This document shows, piece after piece, positions 37,931 to 52,989 of a stretch of DNA of 64,000 nucleotides. Origin of the DNA: Latrodectus hesperus (taxonomy: Eukaryota; Arthropoda; Arachnida; Araneae; Theridiidae). Within the stretch, counting starts at the first letter, position 1, and every line of letters starts with the position of its first letter. Location of the stretch: assembly GCA_037975125.1 (NCBI GenBank), contig CM075858.1:63493640-63557639 (forward strand), written 5' to 3'. Position numbers and translations under genes: made by a program. A model generated the notes under the pieces. It was not told the DNA's origin. It worked only from the letters and a program-made list of their open reading frames with translations, and ran no database searches.

Positions 37931-38211
37931 GAAGCCCGGTGGCTTAGTGGTAGAGTTTCACGCTCCCATGACACAGGTCCGAGGTTCGATCCTCGTTCCG
38001 GGCAAGGTTGACTCAGCCTTTCATCTCTTCAGTGGGTCGATTAACTGAGCACCAAGCATGCTTGGGAACTAAACATTGGGGGTTTCACGTTAAGCTGACC
38101 AACCTAACTGGGACATATGCTTCGCACCACAGGGCCCTCGGTCATGAAAACAGTTATGGGCATTGTAGGCCTTGACCCACATGGGCTGTCGTGCTATGGA
38201 GATTAGTTTAG
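37931..38211 (+). mobile_element. tRNA-derived SINE, family A, best-preserved copy
   Basis: This is the full-length reference copy for the family. The head folds like a tRNA: the GCCCGG start pairs with CCGGGC about 65 bases on, with an A-box GGCTTAGTGGTAGAG and a B-box GGTTCGATCCT inside a perfect 5-bp T-arm stem (CGAGG/CCTCG). The body carries GACTCAGCCTTTCATC, CCAAGCATGCTTGGGAACTA, GACCAACCTAACTGGGACAT, CTTCGCACCACAGGGCCCTC and CACATGGGCTGTCGTGC. The tail is AGATTAGTTTAG. A perfect 13-bp target-site duplication TATATATAATAAT lies at 37,918-37,930 and 38,212-38,224, so the insertion is relatively recent. Confidence 0.97.
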
Positions 38212-38224
38212 TATATATAATAAT

Positions 38225-38879
38225 ATTCTTGAATTCTCTGTGTGTGATTATGATATAGAACAAGATTATTTCATAATTTGATAGAAATACCCAGTAGCTT
38301 TTTTCCCCATATTCATATAGATTTTACCATTAATGCCTGCTATGTAGAGTATTTTAATTAAAGGGAATATATATTTATTGTTTGAAATATTTAAGTAACG
38401 AAAAATGCAAAAGAAAATTTTCTTCATAATTTAGAAACATAAAATACAGATATTAAACATTTGAATAAACCATAAATTTTTGGAAAATATTTCGTTTGTG
38501 GAGTAAAGTATTTCTAAATTTAACATTTTTTGAAATTTTAATGAATAGATTAATATTGTACATTTATATTTTCCTCATTTTAATTTTAAAATCATATCAA
38601 ATTTATTGGAATCCAAATTAAATTTATCAATGCTTAGGAAATTTATTAAATTTATTATAACAAAAATCTTAGAAATGCGAAATAAGTAACAAATCTAAAC
38701 TATAACAAACAAAATAATATTTGAATCCTGTAACATATATAGAAAACGCATTTCAAACACCACTACAAAAGGCAAGGGTAAATGTATGATCTAACAACAA
38801 TGGATATTGAAAAAATATATAAATTCTTTTTTAAACTTATACTTTTTGTAATGTTATGTATGATTTTTAAAAGAAAAAA
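38225..38879. other. AT-rich DNA, no gene seen
   Basis: Nothing recognisable. Confidence 0.5.
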
Positions 38880-39200
38880 AAACCCGATTTTTCAAAACAT
38901 GTTTTGTTGTTTAGATGAAAAAGAAGAGCCCGAAAGAGAAATGAAAAAAAAAAAAAGTTTCCTTTCTTGGGTATAAAGCATCTTTTTTTCTCAAAGGAAA
39001 AGATTTTAAAAGTCACTGAGCGTCTCACACTCCGATGCCTCTTATGGTTCTTGCCCAATCACGTCATTCGAGTGATGAAAAATTCATGCGGAGGGGAAGG
39101 GGACACGAGGGCAAGCTCCAATCTCCTTCTGGATGTATCACTGTTGATAACGCCTTGAATGGAAATACACCAGACTATAAAACCTTTTCTTTTCGACTGG
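38880..39200. other. Less AT-rich unique block, candidate regulatory DNA
   Basis: Purine-rich (GAAAAAGAAGAGCCCGAAAG, GCGGAGGGGAAGGGGACACG) with a CRE half-site in CACGTCATTCGAGTGATG near 39,060. Overlapping short open frames on both strands lack any domain. It resembles the other GC-richer blocks in being unique and bounded by AT-rich DNA. Confidence 0.35.
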
Positions 39201-39574
39201 GAACTTAGTTCTTACTATCCGAGTGAAATTGAAGATTTCTTTTTTTCCTTTTATTTTTTCCTTCTTTATCAGTAAAAATTGCCGAGATAAGTAATGAAAT
39301 CATATACTATAGACATTCGTATATTTGGAAAAAGATATTACAATGTTTTGTACTTGATAGCTGGTTTATAGAGTTTTATGTCAATTGGGGATGCTGGGTA
39401 TTCTTAAGTAAAAGCTAATGATGTATGTTAAAATTTGAATTTTACTATTAACTATGGAATATTCTTAAATATGTAGAAAATCTATTCCTTATGCTAATTC
39501 AGGAGAGATCTCATTGTCTTGTTTATAACAGTTATCGCTTTTTTGGAATTTTTAACTTTAAGCAAGAGACAGCC

Positions 39575-39650
39575 TAGCAAATTCCAACAGTAGCTGGAAT
39601 TGAACATGGGACCTTCCACATATCATACCACTAGGTTACACAAAGCTTAT
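39575..39650 (-). mobile_element. tRNA-like SINE head, minus strand
   Basis: On the minus strand TGTAACCTAGTGGTATGA resembles an A box, and GGTCCCATGTTCAATTCC lies about 35 bases later as a degenerate B box. The flanks do not make a tRNA, and the downstream body is not recognisable. Family uncertain. Confidence 0.5.
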
Positions 39651-41129
39651 TTCTTGATTTTTTTGACGCTGTGAAGTAGATTGCCGTACAACTTAATGTT
39701 AAGCACAGCTTATAAGACATTTAAGCATCCAAACCGGTCTAGCTTTCTGCAAGAATTTTCATAGATAATGAATGAGCTGTATACATATTTCTCAAGAGTA
39801 TCAACTCGGAAGATTCCCAAGCACTCAACCAAAAATTGCATGCATAAAGCAAAGTTCTAGAGATTCATCTCATTTGTTCGACAGTGGCTCAGACCAAACC
39901 GTCCAATCTGAAGAGCGTGTTCCTATCATTACCGAATAACAATAGTTTTCATCATCATAAACAATCATAAACAATAGTTTTAATATTTTATTCGTTTGGG
40001 TGTGCAAATCGTAGCAAAATAGTAATTCATACGTGTTCTCTGCGCAAAATTTTTATAATATCCGAAATAATTGTAATATAAAAAAACTACAGATATACTG
40101 TGGAGAATTGTTACTTTACTAGAACTGTTGCTTTTTTGTTTAAGTATGCTTAGTAGTATATTCTGTAGAATTTACTATTGTTACAACAATTTTTGACACG
40201 TTTCATAGATAAATGGGTAAAACTAATGGACTTATATGAAATTATGGATATGGTTTTGTTGACACATTATTCACCGTGTTCATAAATTACGTTAATTGCT
40301 TGCAAAGTTTCCTTTTTAGAATTTTGATTAAGTCTAAATAGATTTATCGTTACTTCTGCGTTAAAATTATGAGAAAAAGTTAAATGCGTATAAAGAAATT
40401 AATTAAATCTTTAAAGGCAATTAAATTAAAATCAAAGAAAAGTTTCAATAATATAAATATGAAGATAAAATTAATATATTTTATCTCAATAATAAATATA
40501 AATTATATTCAGAAGAACATGTTCGATTACTTGGATTATTAAAAGTTGGATTAATTTCAATTTCTTGCAAATTATTTGCTTTACTTTAGTGAATTTTATT
40601 TAACTTTTATTTTGTGTTTTATGATTGACAAACTTCTATTTCGAATGTTACGTGTTATAAAGGGCCATATATAATCATTGTTATTTTTGAGCTAGTATTT
40701 AGTTTTTATCTTTTTGTACGCATAAAGCTTGTTGGTTATAAAAATTACATGATAGATTCAAAATAGAAAATACATCTACATATTTTTTCTTGGATTCCAT
40801 TCATTGATTTGAGTTTTATTCAATAGATTTCATAGAATTATGTTTCATTAAAATAATTATTTACTAAAATGTAAAAATCAAAATTAGGTATACTGGAAAT
40901 TCTGTATATATTAGTTGATGAATAATTTGGTTAAATCCATAATTAATTTTATGGAAAAAAATGGAAAATAATTACATAATTACTACAATGTTTTGTATTA
41001 ATAAATAATAAATTAATTAAGCATACTTCTCATGGGAAAATATGTCGGGAAAATTAATTATTCACTGAAAATTTTTCTTTTAAAAATGAATATTATTTAT
41101 GTTTATTTATTTTGAATATAGAATTCTAG
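39651..41129. other. AT-rich DNA, partly unique
   Basis: 39,700-39,950 is somewhat less AT-rich and not visibly repeated within the window. The rest is featureless. No gene was seen. Confidence 0.45.
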
Positions 41130-41720
41130 AAAACTAGAATTATTCAATCAACATTTGGTAAATTGTTAATAAAATGAAAACGTTCAAGATTACAAGAAAA
41201 TATTTTTCTTACTATTTTTCAACTTTGATATTTTTCGAATATTATTAAATATTTTCTCAAACATAATATTTTAATGAACTTCTAAATTTGCATTTTTTTT
41301 ATGGAGAATATTGATGCAAAATTAAATTCCATGCAGTTAATTGATTCAACAGTTTTTAAGTGATTTGCAATTAAATTAAATGCTTACATTCGTACTTTTA
41401 AATATGTTTCAATATCATTTAAAATTATACATAATAAACATCTAAACATTTTCATTTTCAATTTTTGGTGAATATTGATGTAATATTGAGTCAATAGAAT
41501 GTATTGAATCAATAATTTTCAAATACTTTCCAATGAAATTCAATGCTTAAATCCAGAACTTTTAAACGCTTTCTAATATCACTACGAATATAAAATTATT
41601 ATGACTATCCAAATATTTTTTTAAAGAAAATGCTAATGAAATTATTGAATCAATGTAAATAATTGATTCATGTACAATTAATTGACGCACAATCTCTTAT
41701 TTACTTGATATAGTCATTTT
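41130..41720. repeat. Decayed ~160-bp tandem array, 3 to 4 copies
   Basis: GAATATTGATG starts comparable stretches at 41,306 and 41,470, and GAAAATGCTAATG begins a third at about 41,628 (steps 164 and 158). Each contains an ATTGANTCAA block and then, in the two complete units, an AATGCTTAnATnC block, ACTTTTAAA and a TCTAAAnATTTT-like end. An earlier partial unit occupies about 41,200-41,305. Confidence 0.7.
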
Positions 41721-44700
41721 AAGCAAATTGTCCCTCTCTCTCTATAATCTATTTTATTTTAAATATAAATTACACAATATAACAGTTTTCTAATATTGCT
41801 ATTTAATATTTTTACTTTCATATTAAAAATAATAAATTTTAAAAATTCTCAACGTTGTGAAATTCATTGTATTTTAATATAGAGTCCAAATTTTATATAT
41901 TTCTTCACTTTTGTATTTTAAGTAGTGAATTTAACGACAAGAATATACGTCACTTATCCGAACAATCTGTGATAACTGAAACATTAAGATTGACAAAAAA
42001 GCAAGAAAATTTAGCTGATCAAGATTGATTAAACAAGCCGAGGTTTATAAAAAATGACAACAGCTTAGATTTTCACACTGCCACGTGTCATTTCGACATT
42101 CATTATTTGATTCCAGCTATTTATAGCTCGGATGACATCTATTAATTGATTCTTTCAAGTACACATTAACTGACGCTAATTTCTGTCTTATAGTGAAATT
42201 CTTAAGTGGGCTAAGATAAAATCAAGCTACTCTTATTCTTAAATTTATTTGAATATCCCTGGAGAATCACTCTTGTGTATTATATTCATATATAAAAATG
42301 TACATTGCTTTGACGAAAAACTCATACAAAATGGATTTTATTTAAATCATGTGCATAATTTAATGCATTTAATTGAATGATTTTATAATTTTGTTTGTGT
42401 ATAAATTATTCTATAAAAGTGAAAATGCGATTTTCTCTTTACTGAAAAATTTGTATATGTATCAGACTCAATTCAAGTAGTAAGAGATCTTTCCAGATTT
42501 ATGTATAAGATTTGTACATTTTTTTACTTCATGATATAATTAAAAATTTCTCAATTTTTTTCTAAGAAAATATATATTTCTAATATTTAATACCTTAAAA
42601 ATATATTTCATTTGTAACATATATTCTTCAATATTAAGTTATTGATTTCTTTCTTATAAACCTTTAAATAATGATCTATTTTATTGTGAATTTTTACTCA
42701 GAAAATATGTATTAAAAAATAGCAAAATTGTTGAAAATAAATTTAATAAACCTTAAAAAATAGCTTTTAATAGATTTTATTGAAGAGTTTTATTGAATAG
42801 AAAATCTCTCATTAAATTAATCGTAAATATAATTTTTAAAAGTTAGAAAAAGAGATAATTTTAAACTGAGCCAGATGTGGGATACAGGTTCTTCATAAAA
42901 TTTAATATTTATATTAATAATATTAATTGTATTAATAAATATAAAAAATTGTTTTAAAAGTACTATTTTATTAAAACTATTCATATTGAAAAATCAAATA
43001 GTTTAAATATAAATAAGTTTCATTTAATAATTGTTTTATCTTCAGGTATCAATTATTGCTATTTTTCACATCCTAATGACTTTCTTTTGTTATTTTGTTA
43101 TCAAATTTATGGCAAAGATATCAAAATTATAATACATATATTGATGAATAAAAACTTACTGGTAGCATTAGTAATAATTTTGACATGTTTTTATTAACAA
43201 CTGTTGTAATTTGAAATTGAATATAAAAAGCTATTATAAGATTGTGATAAATTTGATTTCTATAAAATGATTATCCTAATATTCAAAGCTTCGTTAAGGA
43301 GCCCCATTATTACCAAATGAATGTTCTTTTAAACTTTACTGTAGATCATTTTTGCTTAATCATTAAAACATACAAAGTATTCTTAGGACACATTCAAATA
43401 TAAGGAATAATATATTCCATTGAAATGTTATTGTAAAGTGAACTCTAAAAAATATTTTATATTATTTAAATGACATTTTAATTTATATGAATGAAAACTA
43501 TTAATAACTAAGTAACAATAATTGTAATTATATTTTTGCTAAAACGTCAATTTTAAATGATTATTGCTTTTTTTAATTAAATGTTGAAATATTCGAATGA
43601 CACACCTAGATAGTAGGAAACTGAATTGTAATTTAAGTTCAATGATGTTTGGATGTGTTGTTTCTTTAATGTTTGGTAGAAATGTCAGTATAAGTCAATA
43701 TGCAAACTTCATTGATTTTATGTAAATGAAAATTATTTATAAATAATCTATTGAGGAAAATTTTAAATTTTATTGCTCAAATATTAATTTAAAAGATTTA
43801 ATAATTTTTAAGTTAAATTTCATATCTTTAAATCACAAACCCAAATATGAGTAGAAAGTTATATTAAAATATGAATTATTTTCGATGAAAAGTTAGTGAT
43901 CGATTAAAATGTCACTATAAATAAAAAAAATATTTTTTATAAATGAAAGAGAAAACTATTGGTAAAAAACAGTTGATTTCAATTATTATTAGACTTGATA
44001 AAACATTTTCTTAAGCAGTTTAATAATTAATTTGAATTAACATAGCAATATTCAAATGACGTGCACAAATATCTGGAAAAACCAGTATAATTTCAGAAAT
44101 TGACTCCTTAAATTAAAATCAAATTCAAATTACTTCGACATCTTTGATTTCAATGTATTAAAACTCACATATTGTTACTTCAATGTAAGTTTAAATTGAT
44201 GTAGGTAACAAAAATAATATTTACAAATTAGAAAAGTATTGTAAATGACGCTTGGCGCTTAAAAATAAGATTTTCTTTAAAACTTGAACTCAAGTTTATA
44301 TTTCATGTCCTATAGAATTACTGAAGAAAGTTTAGAATCCAAGATGAGTCATAAAGACTGTAAAAAAATAATAAAATGCTTTTCATTCAATACAGAATGT
44401 TCTTCGCGAGTCTACGAATTCAAATAGATGTTTATTATCAAATTGCCCTTCAATTTCTTCACTTAAGAAGTTTATGAAAAGCTCTTGTGCTTTGTAATTG
44501 AAAGACCTTCAAAAGCATTTTGAAATGTATCTCTCTCTATCTTACTGCAATTCTTATAACATTTTTCTCGCGTATAAAATGCTCCCAGTATAAAACTTAA
44601 AAGAGTATGAAAGGTATTCATTGATACTTTAAAATTTTAATGAATTTTTTATGATATTATATGATTTAATAAATATTTAGCATTTGTAACATTTCAAAAC

Positions 44701-44759
44701 ATTTTCAGTTTATGTTACATGTTCATTTTCTGATTAAATGCCTATTTTTATATAAACAT
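41721..44759. other. AT-rich DNA, no gene seen
   Basis: No reading frame, RNA gene or clear repeat. A weak resemblance between AAATATTCGAATGACACACC (43,587) and CAATATTCAAATGACGTGCA (44,046) may mark an old duplication. Confidence 0.45.
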
Positions 44760-45570
44760 TATAAAGTTAAATTATATAATTAGAAAATAAGCATGTTATT
44801 TATAATTATAGTTTTTTTACAGTTAATTATAAATGTTTATTTGTCCTGATAGTGAATAGCATTAAAAAAGGACTTTCACCAATATTCTAAAAATATATAA
44901 TATTCTAAAAATATTTCTTTATTTTGCAATTGCCATTGATAAAATTTATGAAAAGCTATTGTTTAACGAATCTAATTCGTTTCTAATAACTTTATCAGAA
45001 ATATCATAAAATAAGAACTAAGTTAAAAAATTTCATTTTTTTGCCGGTTTTCTTTTGTTAAGTCACTTTTTTTATTTAAATATATTTCTTTACTTAAATG
45101 TAACTTTTTCTGTCATAATTGTGAAGGTTATTAAAAGGGTGATAGTGTCATTATATATTTTTAGAATATTTAGGATTCTCTTATTATCATTTGTAAAGTT
45201 TATGAAAAGGTTATCGTTTATCGAATCGAATACATTACAAATAATTTTGTCTAAAATATCATAAAATTAAAAAAAAATTTAAAAAAAGCTCAAAAATTTT
45301 ATTTTGCAGACTATTATTTATAAATTCATTTTATTTTTCATAATTTAATTTTTTTTCTTAAATGTAATTTTTTATTTGTCCTAATTGTGGATGGGATTAA
45401 AAACACGATACCCTTTTTATATACTAATAGAATATTTGAAGAGATATTCTTATATGTTTTGTCTATCATCCACTATGACATAACAAACTTCAACTTTCAT
45501 TTTATAGTTTGTAATTTATAAAATTTATGAAAAACTAATGTTTATGTGATCTACGACGTTACAAATATGT
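44760..45570. repeat. Decayed ~260-bp tandem array, three copies
   Basis: Three markers recur in the same order. TTTGTCCTnATnGTGnATnG, then TTAAAAA, occurs near 44,838, 45,106 and 45,371. AAATTTATGAAAAGCTATTG, then TTTAACGAAT, occurs near 44,941, 45,194 and 45,518. ATATCATAAAAT occurs near 45,001 and 45,254. Spacing is about 253-268 bp, with one longer interval of about 324 bp. Confidence 0.75.
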
Positions 45571-45729
45571 GAATAATTAATTTAAATATAAGTTTTTGAG
45601 TATTGTATCCTCTAAATTTTCTGTTAATATTGAACTTGTGAAAGATTTGGTACTCAAGAAAATTAAAGTTTCAACAATGCTTATTCATTAACTGTTAAAA
45701 AATTTTTGTATTTAAAAATTAGATTCCAT

Positions 45730-46400
45730 TAAGATATTCTTGAAGAAGTTTTTGTTGATTATATAAAATGTGTTTCGCCATTTTAATGTATTTGTTTTTA
45801 TATTTTACATTTCAAGATTGGTCTTAATTTATTTATATGTGTTTCATGAGGGTTTAAAGCAGTAAAATTGAAATTATATTTCAAATAATTCAAATTATTC
45901 ATATCTGTGTGAAAATGAATTCTCGTAATGCAAAAAATTATACGCAAAAAACTATTTACATAATTTTAAAATAAAATTTATCTGCATAATTTGTTTTTCT
46001 GATTATATTATCACATTCATATCCTACTTTGTGATATTGTAAAGTACTACTGAATCTCCTACAAGAAAATATTGTTAGATTATCTACTAAATTGTATATA
46101 ATTCCAAGAGTACAGTATTGATATGTCCAAGCTTACAGTATTGTTGAGTATTACATCATGGATTTTATAAGATAATTTAAATTTTTTATAGAATTGCTAT
46201 TTCATCTACAAGTTAACTCATGATCTATTAAATGTAGAATTTTGAAGAACTCTTTAATGAAATTTATGTGCTTTGATAGTTTTACCGTTTATTTTATCAT
46301 ATTTGCATATTGCTTCGTGATATTATAATGTAGTATCGGATCTCAAATAAGAAAATAATTTTATAAAAATATCGATTACAATATCATGTTCAAAGAAGAA
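45730..46400. repeat. Decayed ~287-bp tandem duplication
   Basis: CATATCCTACTTTGTGATAT, then TGTAAAGTACTACTGAATCT, near 46,020 matches CATATTGCTTCGTGATATTA, then TAATGTAGTATCGGATCT, near 46,307. The preceding AAAATTTATnTGCnTnnTnnTTTT stretch also matches at the same offset. A weaker upstream relative begins near 45,735 after TTCTTGAAGAAG. Confidence 0.65.
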
Positions 46401-48835
<2,435 letters not shown>

Positions 48836-48984
48836 TAGATAATAATACTAGATTTGTCACGGTAAAAGTTATTTAATTTAACCAACAATAATTTATGTAG
48901 TTTTTACAATAAACCATAATATCAAAAGTTATATATAATAGTTTATTACTTAATATTTTAATTTATTAATACAACGATTTTTGA

Positions 48985-49887
48985 AAAATGAAATTCCGGC
49001 TGTGTTGCGTCAATTTGCTTTGGAAACTATAAACGTGATTCCAGCTGAAGCTACCCTTATTTATACTGATGAGAGAAAAAGTAAAGACTCTCGTTCCTGT
49101 AGCGGTGTTGTCATCAAATCCACAAATGGAATTGTCAAAGTAAAGAGTAGAAATCCTGACTTCACTTCGGTTTTCAAGAGTGAGCTTATAGTCTCCGAAG
49201 ATGGGATTGAGAGCTATTTTGTCTTATACGGATATTATGGCAGCGTGGTTTTTATCTGACAGTCGTAGTGCCATCCAACATCTTTCTAATTGGAGAAGAG
49301 GTGATAGCTTTTTTTACAGTTGGTATTGTTGGTGATAGTCAAAAGTTGCGATTCCTGCAGGAATCGCAATTCTTAGCAAACTTAAGCTTGTCTCGTCACT
49401 TTGTGAAGTGCACTGTAAATGAATTCCTTCGCATGTTGACATATGGGGAATGAAATGGCAGACGTTCTGGCGAGGGAAGGTTCTGAAGAACCTTCACCAG
49501 TTACTAATTTTTTGACATATCTTGTATTATATTCCATTAGAAGACATGTTGACAGGCAAATTTGGCTCATTCTCCCGAGTCATCCCTGGTATCAAGCTGA
49601 TTGTCCTGGAAGATGTCTTGTTAGTGGTTGCGATAGATACGTTCAGATTACACTTTCCCTTTCTTCAGTTGCCACCTGAAAGGACTTACTTTCGAGAGAG
49701 GTTTTAAAATATATCTAAGTTGTCCTAAATGCCAAAATGAATCGGCATCATCGGCACATATTTTTGAGTGCCTGGGGTTGTCTCTTTAGGACTTATACAA
49801 GACTTCTACGCTTGTTTACGATTTTCTGAAAGTGAGACTTGTGGACCTTGTCTAGTATACTCTTAGGCATGGAAATTATTAACAACA
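48985..49887 (+). pseudogene. 5'-truncated LINE end with RNase H and zinc-knuckle remnants
   Basis: Translation across at least three frames gives a ribonuclease H domain in order. AEATLIYTDERKSKDSRS carries the first catalytic Asp of YTD. Next comes SRNPDFTSVFKSELI, with the Glu of SEL. After a shift near 49,200 comes AAWFLSDSRSAIQHLSNW, with the Asp of SDS. Then IPSHVDIW, another shift, and NEMADVLAREGS, with the last Asp. Downstream lie a SHPWYQ-like segment and a C-terminal CPKCQNE...SAHIFEC motif, as in RNase H-bearing LINEs of the I/Jockey group. The end is an AAC repeat. Direct repeats ACAANGATTTTTGA at 48,971-48,984 and 49,888-49,901 (13 of 14) mark the insertion. Stops and frameshifts show it is dead; the reverse transcriptase is absent. 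Confidence 0.88.
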
Positions 49888-49972
49888 ACAAAGATTTTTG
49901 ATAATATTAGCAATCTATCAATGCTGGTTGCTCCATTTTGACATTAATAATGTATATGATTTTAACAATAAA

Positions 49973-50090
<118 letters not shown>

Positions 50091-50477
50091 GATTTCTTAT
50101 TTACCATTGTGTATGAATTGTTTATTACTTAAAATTTTATTTATCTGATTTAGTGTTAAAATTATAATATGCTATATTGTTGTTTGTTAGTGTGTATTTA
50201 GTTTCTATGCATAATAATATAATAAAAATTTGATTTTATTTCATTGATATATAAATTACTGATAATGTTTAATTTCATCTGTTGCAAAAATGTTACTTTT
50301 ATTAGAAGAATGATAATATCTTCCTGTGTACTATTAAAAATCATGTATAGGCTTAAAAATATCCTGTCAATGAGAAGATATTATTACAAAATCTATGAAA
50401 TATAGCATGCATAATAAAGAGAAAAACAAAAGTAACAAATATTTATATAAACGTATATTTTATACTTATTTTTAGAG

Positions 50478-50607
50478 CGGACAAAAATTCTCATGAATTA
50501 AATGAAAATCTGTGGAATAGTTTATTTAGCGTATGGTTTTATCGGACAAGAATTCTCATGAATTAAATGAAAATCTGTGGAATAGTTTATTTAGCGTATG
50601 ATTTTAT
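50478..50607. repeat. 65-bp tandem duplication, nearly identical copies
   Basis: CGGACAAAAATTCTCATGAA begins a 65-bp unit at 50,478 that is repeated at 50,543 with two mismatches. No other copies lie nearby. The near-identity suggests a recent slippage or duplication event. Confidence 0.95.
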
Positions 50608-52354
50608 CGACTGGTATTTTTTAATAAAATGTATAGATTTGAAGGAAAAAAATACTCTTCTTTTTAACACCCAAGTAATTCTTTTAACAAGTTGAGACAC
50701 TTATATCATTTCATTTCTTAGGTCTCATTAAAATAATAAAACATTTGAAAAAAAAAAAGCATGACGCAAAATTAAAATCTTTCTTTGCTGTTATGAAAGT
50801 AAATGAAAATGGTGTTGCTGATTACCATTTCAATCCTATTTATAATTTTTAGGTAGAGTATATAACAAATAATTAATTAAATTGGATTATTTTTTACTGG
50901 ACATGGGGTATTTTATTAATGAATATTATAATGAAAATCGCTTTAAATTTTTTTTATTTTCTTCTATTGAAGAAAATTAAAGATGATTGACATTTTTATT
51001 GAATAAATGGGAAAAAATGTATTACGTTTTATCTGTTTGCAACCTGAGATTGTTTGTGTTTCGAAAGAAAATATAGCTTAATGAACAATCTGTCAATAAG
51101 CCAAACATATACTATTTCTAAACTGTTTGCGACTTGTATATGTATATATAAGATTACTCTTTCACATTAAGCAAAATTAAGTATATTTAAGGTAGTTCAT
51201 TCAAAGTTATACCGAAAAGATATAATATATAGTATATTCATTTTGTCAGAAATTCAATTTTTCTGCATGAATACAGCATAAACAAAAACCATTTAGTAGT
51301 TAATTATATTAATATAAACCATTGAACAAAATGACTTGTAATTAAAATAAATGCAAATCCTAGCGAGAGTATAAAACGAGTTAATTACTTTTTAAATACT
51401 ATTAAAATTCACATATTTATACTTAATTTTTTTAAAGTATTTTAAGGAATTACTTCATACAAGTAGTAATAACAATCTACATATTTTCTGAATTATAATC
51501 GGAATTATTTGTGACAGTTACGCAGTAGGATAATTTTAAAGAGACTTGTTTGCCTAAATAATGCCGCTCTCAGAAAAATAAAACCGTCTTTTAACTTATT
51601 TGTTTTTCCACTTCACTGGAGATAAGTAGCATTTAGCAGTACCGCACTTTCGACGTTTATCTTTGTTCGGTAAATAGTATTTCCTATAAAAATAATCAGT
51701 CAAGTGGACTTTGTTGTCATAAGCTTTCTGAATTCTTTTGTTAAATGCAGAAAAGTTGATTATACAAACGTTAGAACACTTCAGGTTAAAACGCATATTT
51801 CTAACATAAATTATTATGTCATCAAATGTAGTTTATTTTCAGAAGTTTATTTCGTTTTGGATATACACATTTTTATATCGATTTTTACTACCAAAATCGA
51901 ATTGGTTCATTTTTTTTTAAAAAATATCTATGTAAATACAATACTTGAACATTTGAATATGTATTAGTCTAAAGATACAGTACAATTTTTTGCATGATTA
52001 CCAGTGTTTATACAATTCTCATACACTTTTCCATGTAAATATAATCAAAATTGTTGTTTTAAATAAATCAATGTATCAATATTTGTAATTGAAAAGTGTA
52101 TTGAAATTATTAAATATCAGGAATTACTGTGATGAAAGATTTTTCTTTTATTTCACTAATTCATGATTTTTAATACATGTAAACATTCAAAATAAATAAA
52201 TAAAAAACAATTTTTTTCAATTAAGACAGTTGTTTTTTATTTATATTTGTATTCTAAATACTTTGAAAAATTTTCCTTATGAAAGTATAAACGAAAATAA
52301 AACCTCTAAGCATTTGTTTCTCCTTCAAATTTGGTTGATTTTGAAGAGTTTGGT
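50608..52354. other. AT-rich DNA, no gene seen
   Basis: A lysine-rich open frame of 66 codons on the minus strand (51,596-51,796) was considered and not accepted. Nothing else is supported. Confidence 0.45.
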
Positions 52355-52500
52355 TACCGCGGTTTCAAAGGCTGTATAGTATGAGGGCTGATATGACTAG
52401 AACACACAGTTTAAAGCTAATTTAAAACACTACAGAATCAAAATACAAAATGGGATTCGAACTCACGAACTGATCAATTGAAGATTCATTCATCTGTCAT
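52355..52500 (-). mobile_element. tRNA-derived SINE, family C, minus strand
   Basis: On the minus strand, CAATTGATCAGTTCGTGAGT, then TCGAATCCCATTTTG, covers the B-box region. A downstream segment matches TCAGCCCTCATACTATACAG, parallel to TCAGCCCTTACGGGCAAAC in the copy at 61,855. Diverged. Confidence 0.65.
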
Positions 52501-52989
52501 ATTATAATGTGGATATCATTATAATCGAGAGTTAGTTTTAAATATTTCATGTAAATAACAATAAAGTTTTTTGTTTGGTAAAGAAATTTTCCATTGAGGT
52601 CTATGGTATCTCTGCTTAGCATCTGTTAATTGCAAGACCCAACAAATGGAAATTTTTTTAAGACAATTAAGTAAAACAATTCACAATTATAATTTTACGA
52701 TAAAATTTAGTGAGAAGATCGCTGTGTTTATATATTCCCATGCATTTGAAATTCGTGCTTCTGAATCTAATTATGTTCTAATGGAAAGTTAAACACTTGA
52801 ATAAAAATATTTTTAAAATGTAATAAATTTCACTTCCAACAAATTTTTTATTTACTTTAATTTTTATTTACTTTTTTTATCAGTACTATATTCTTTGAAT
52901 TAGAAAAGAGTAAATCCTATTCGTGATTAATTTGAAGAAATTTTTTTAATTGAAAGTTGAATAACCACTGACATATTTTATAATGTATA
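52501..52989. other. AT-rich DNA, no gene seen
   Basis: Nothing recognisable. Confidence 0.45.

Noticed and set aside
37931..38002. A possible functional tRNA gene
   Set aside because: The tRNA-like head is continuous with a 200-base family A body, is flanked by a target duplication and recurs elsewhere, so it is a SINE head.
43587..44095. A possible 460-bp duplication
   Set aside because: Only one short stretch aligns convincingly; the rest cannot be told from chance similarity of AT-rich DNA.
51596..51796. A lysine-rich 66-codon minus-strand frame
   Set aside because: Its composition looked protein-like at first (CYLSPVKWKN near its end), but no family is recognisable, and there is no support from splice sites or neighbours.
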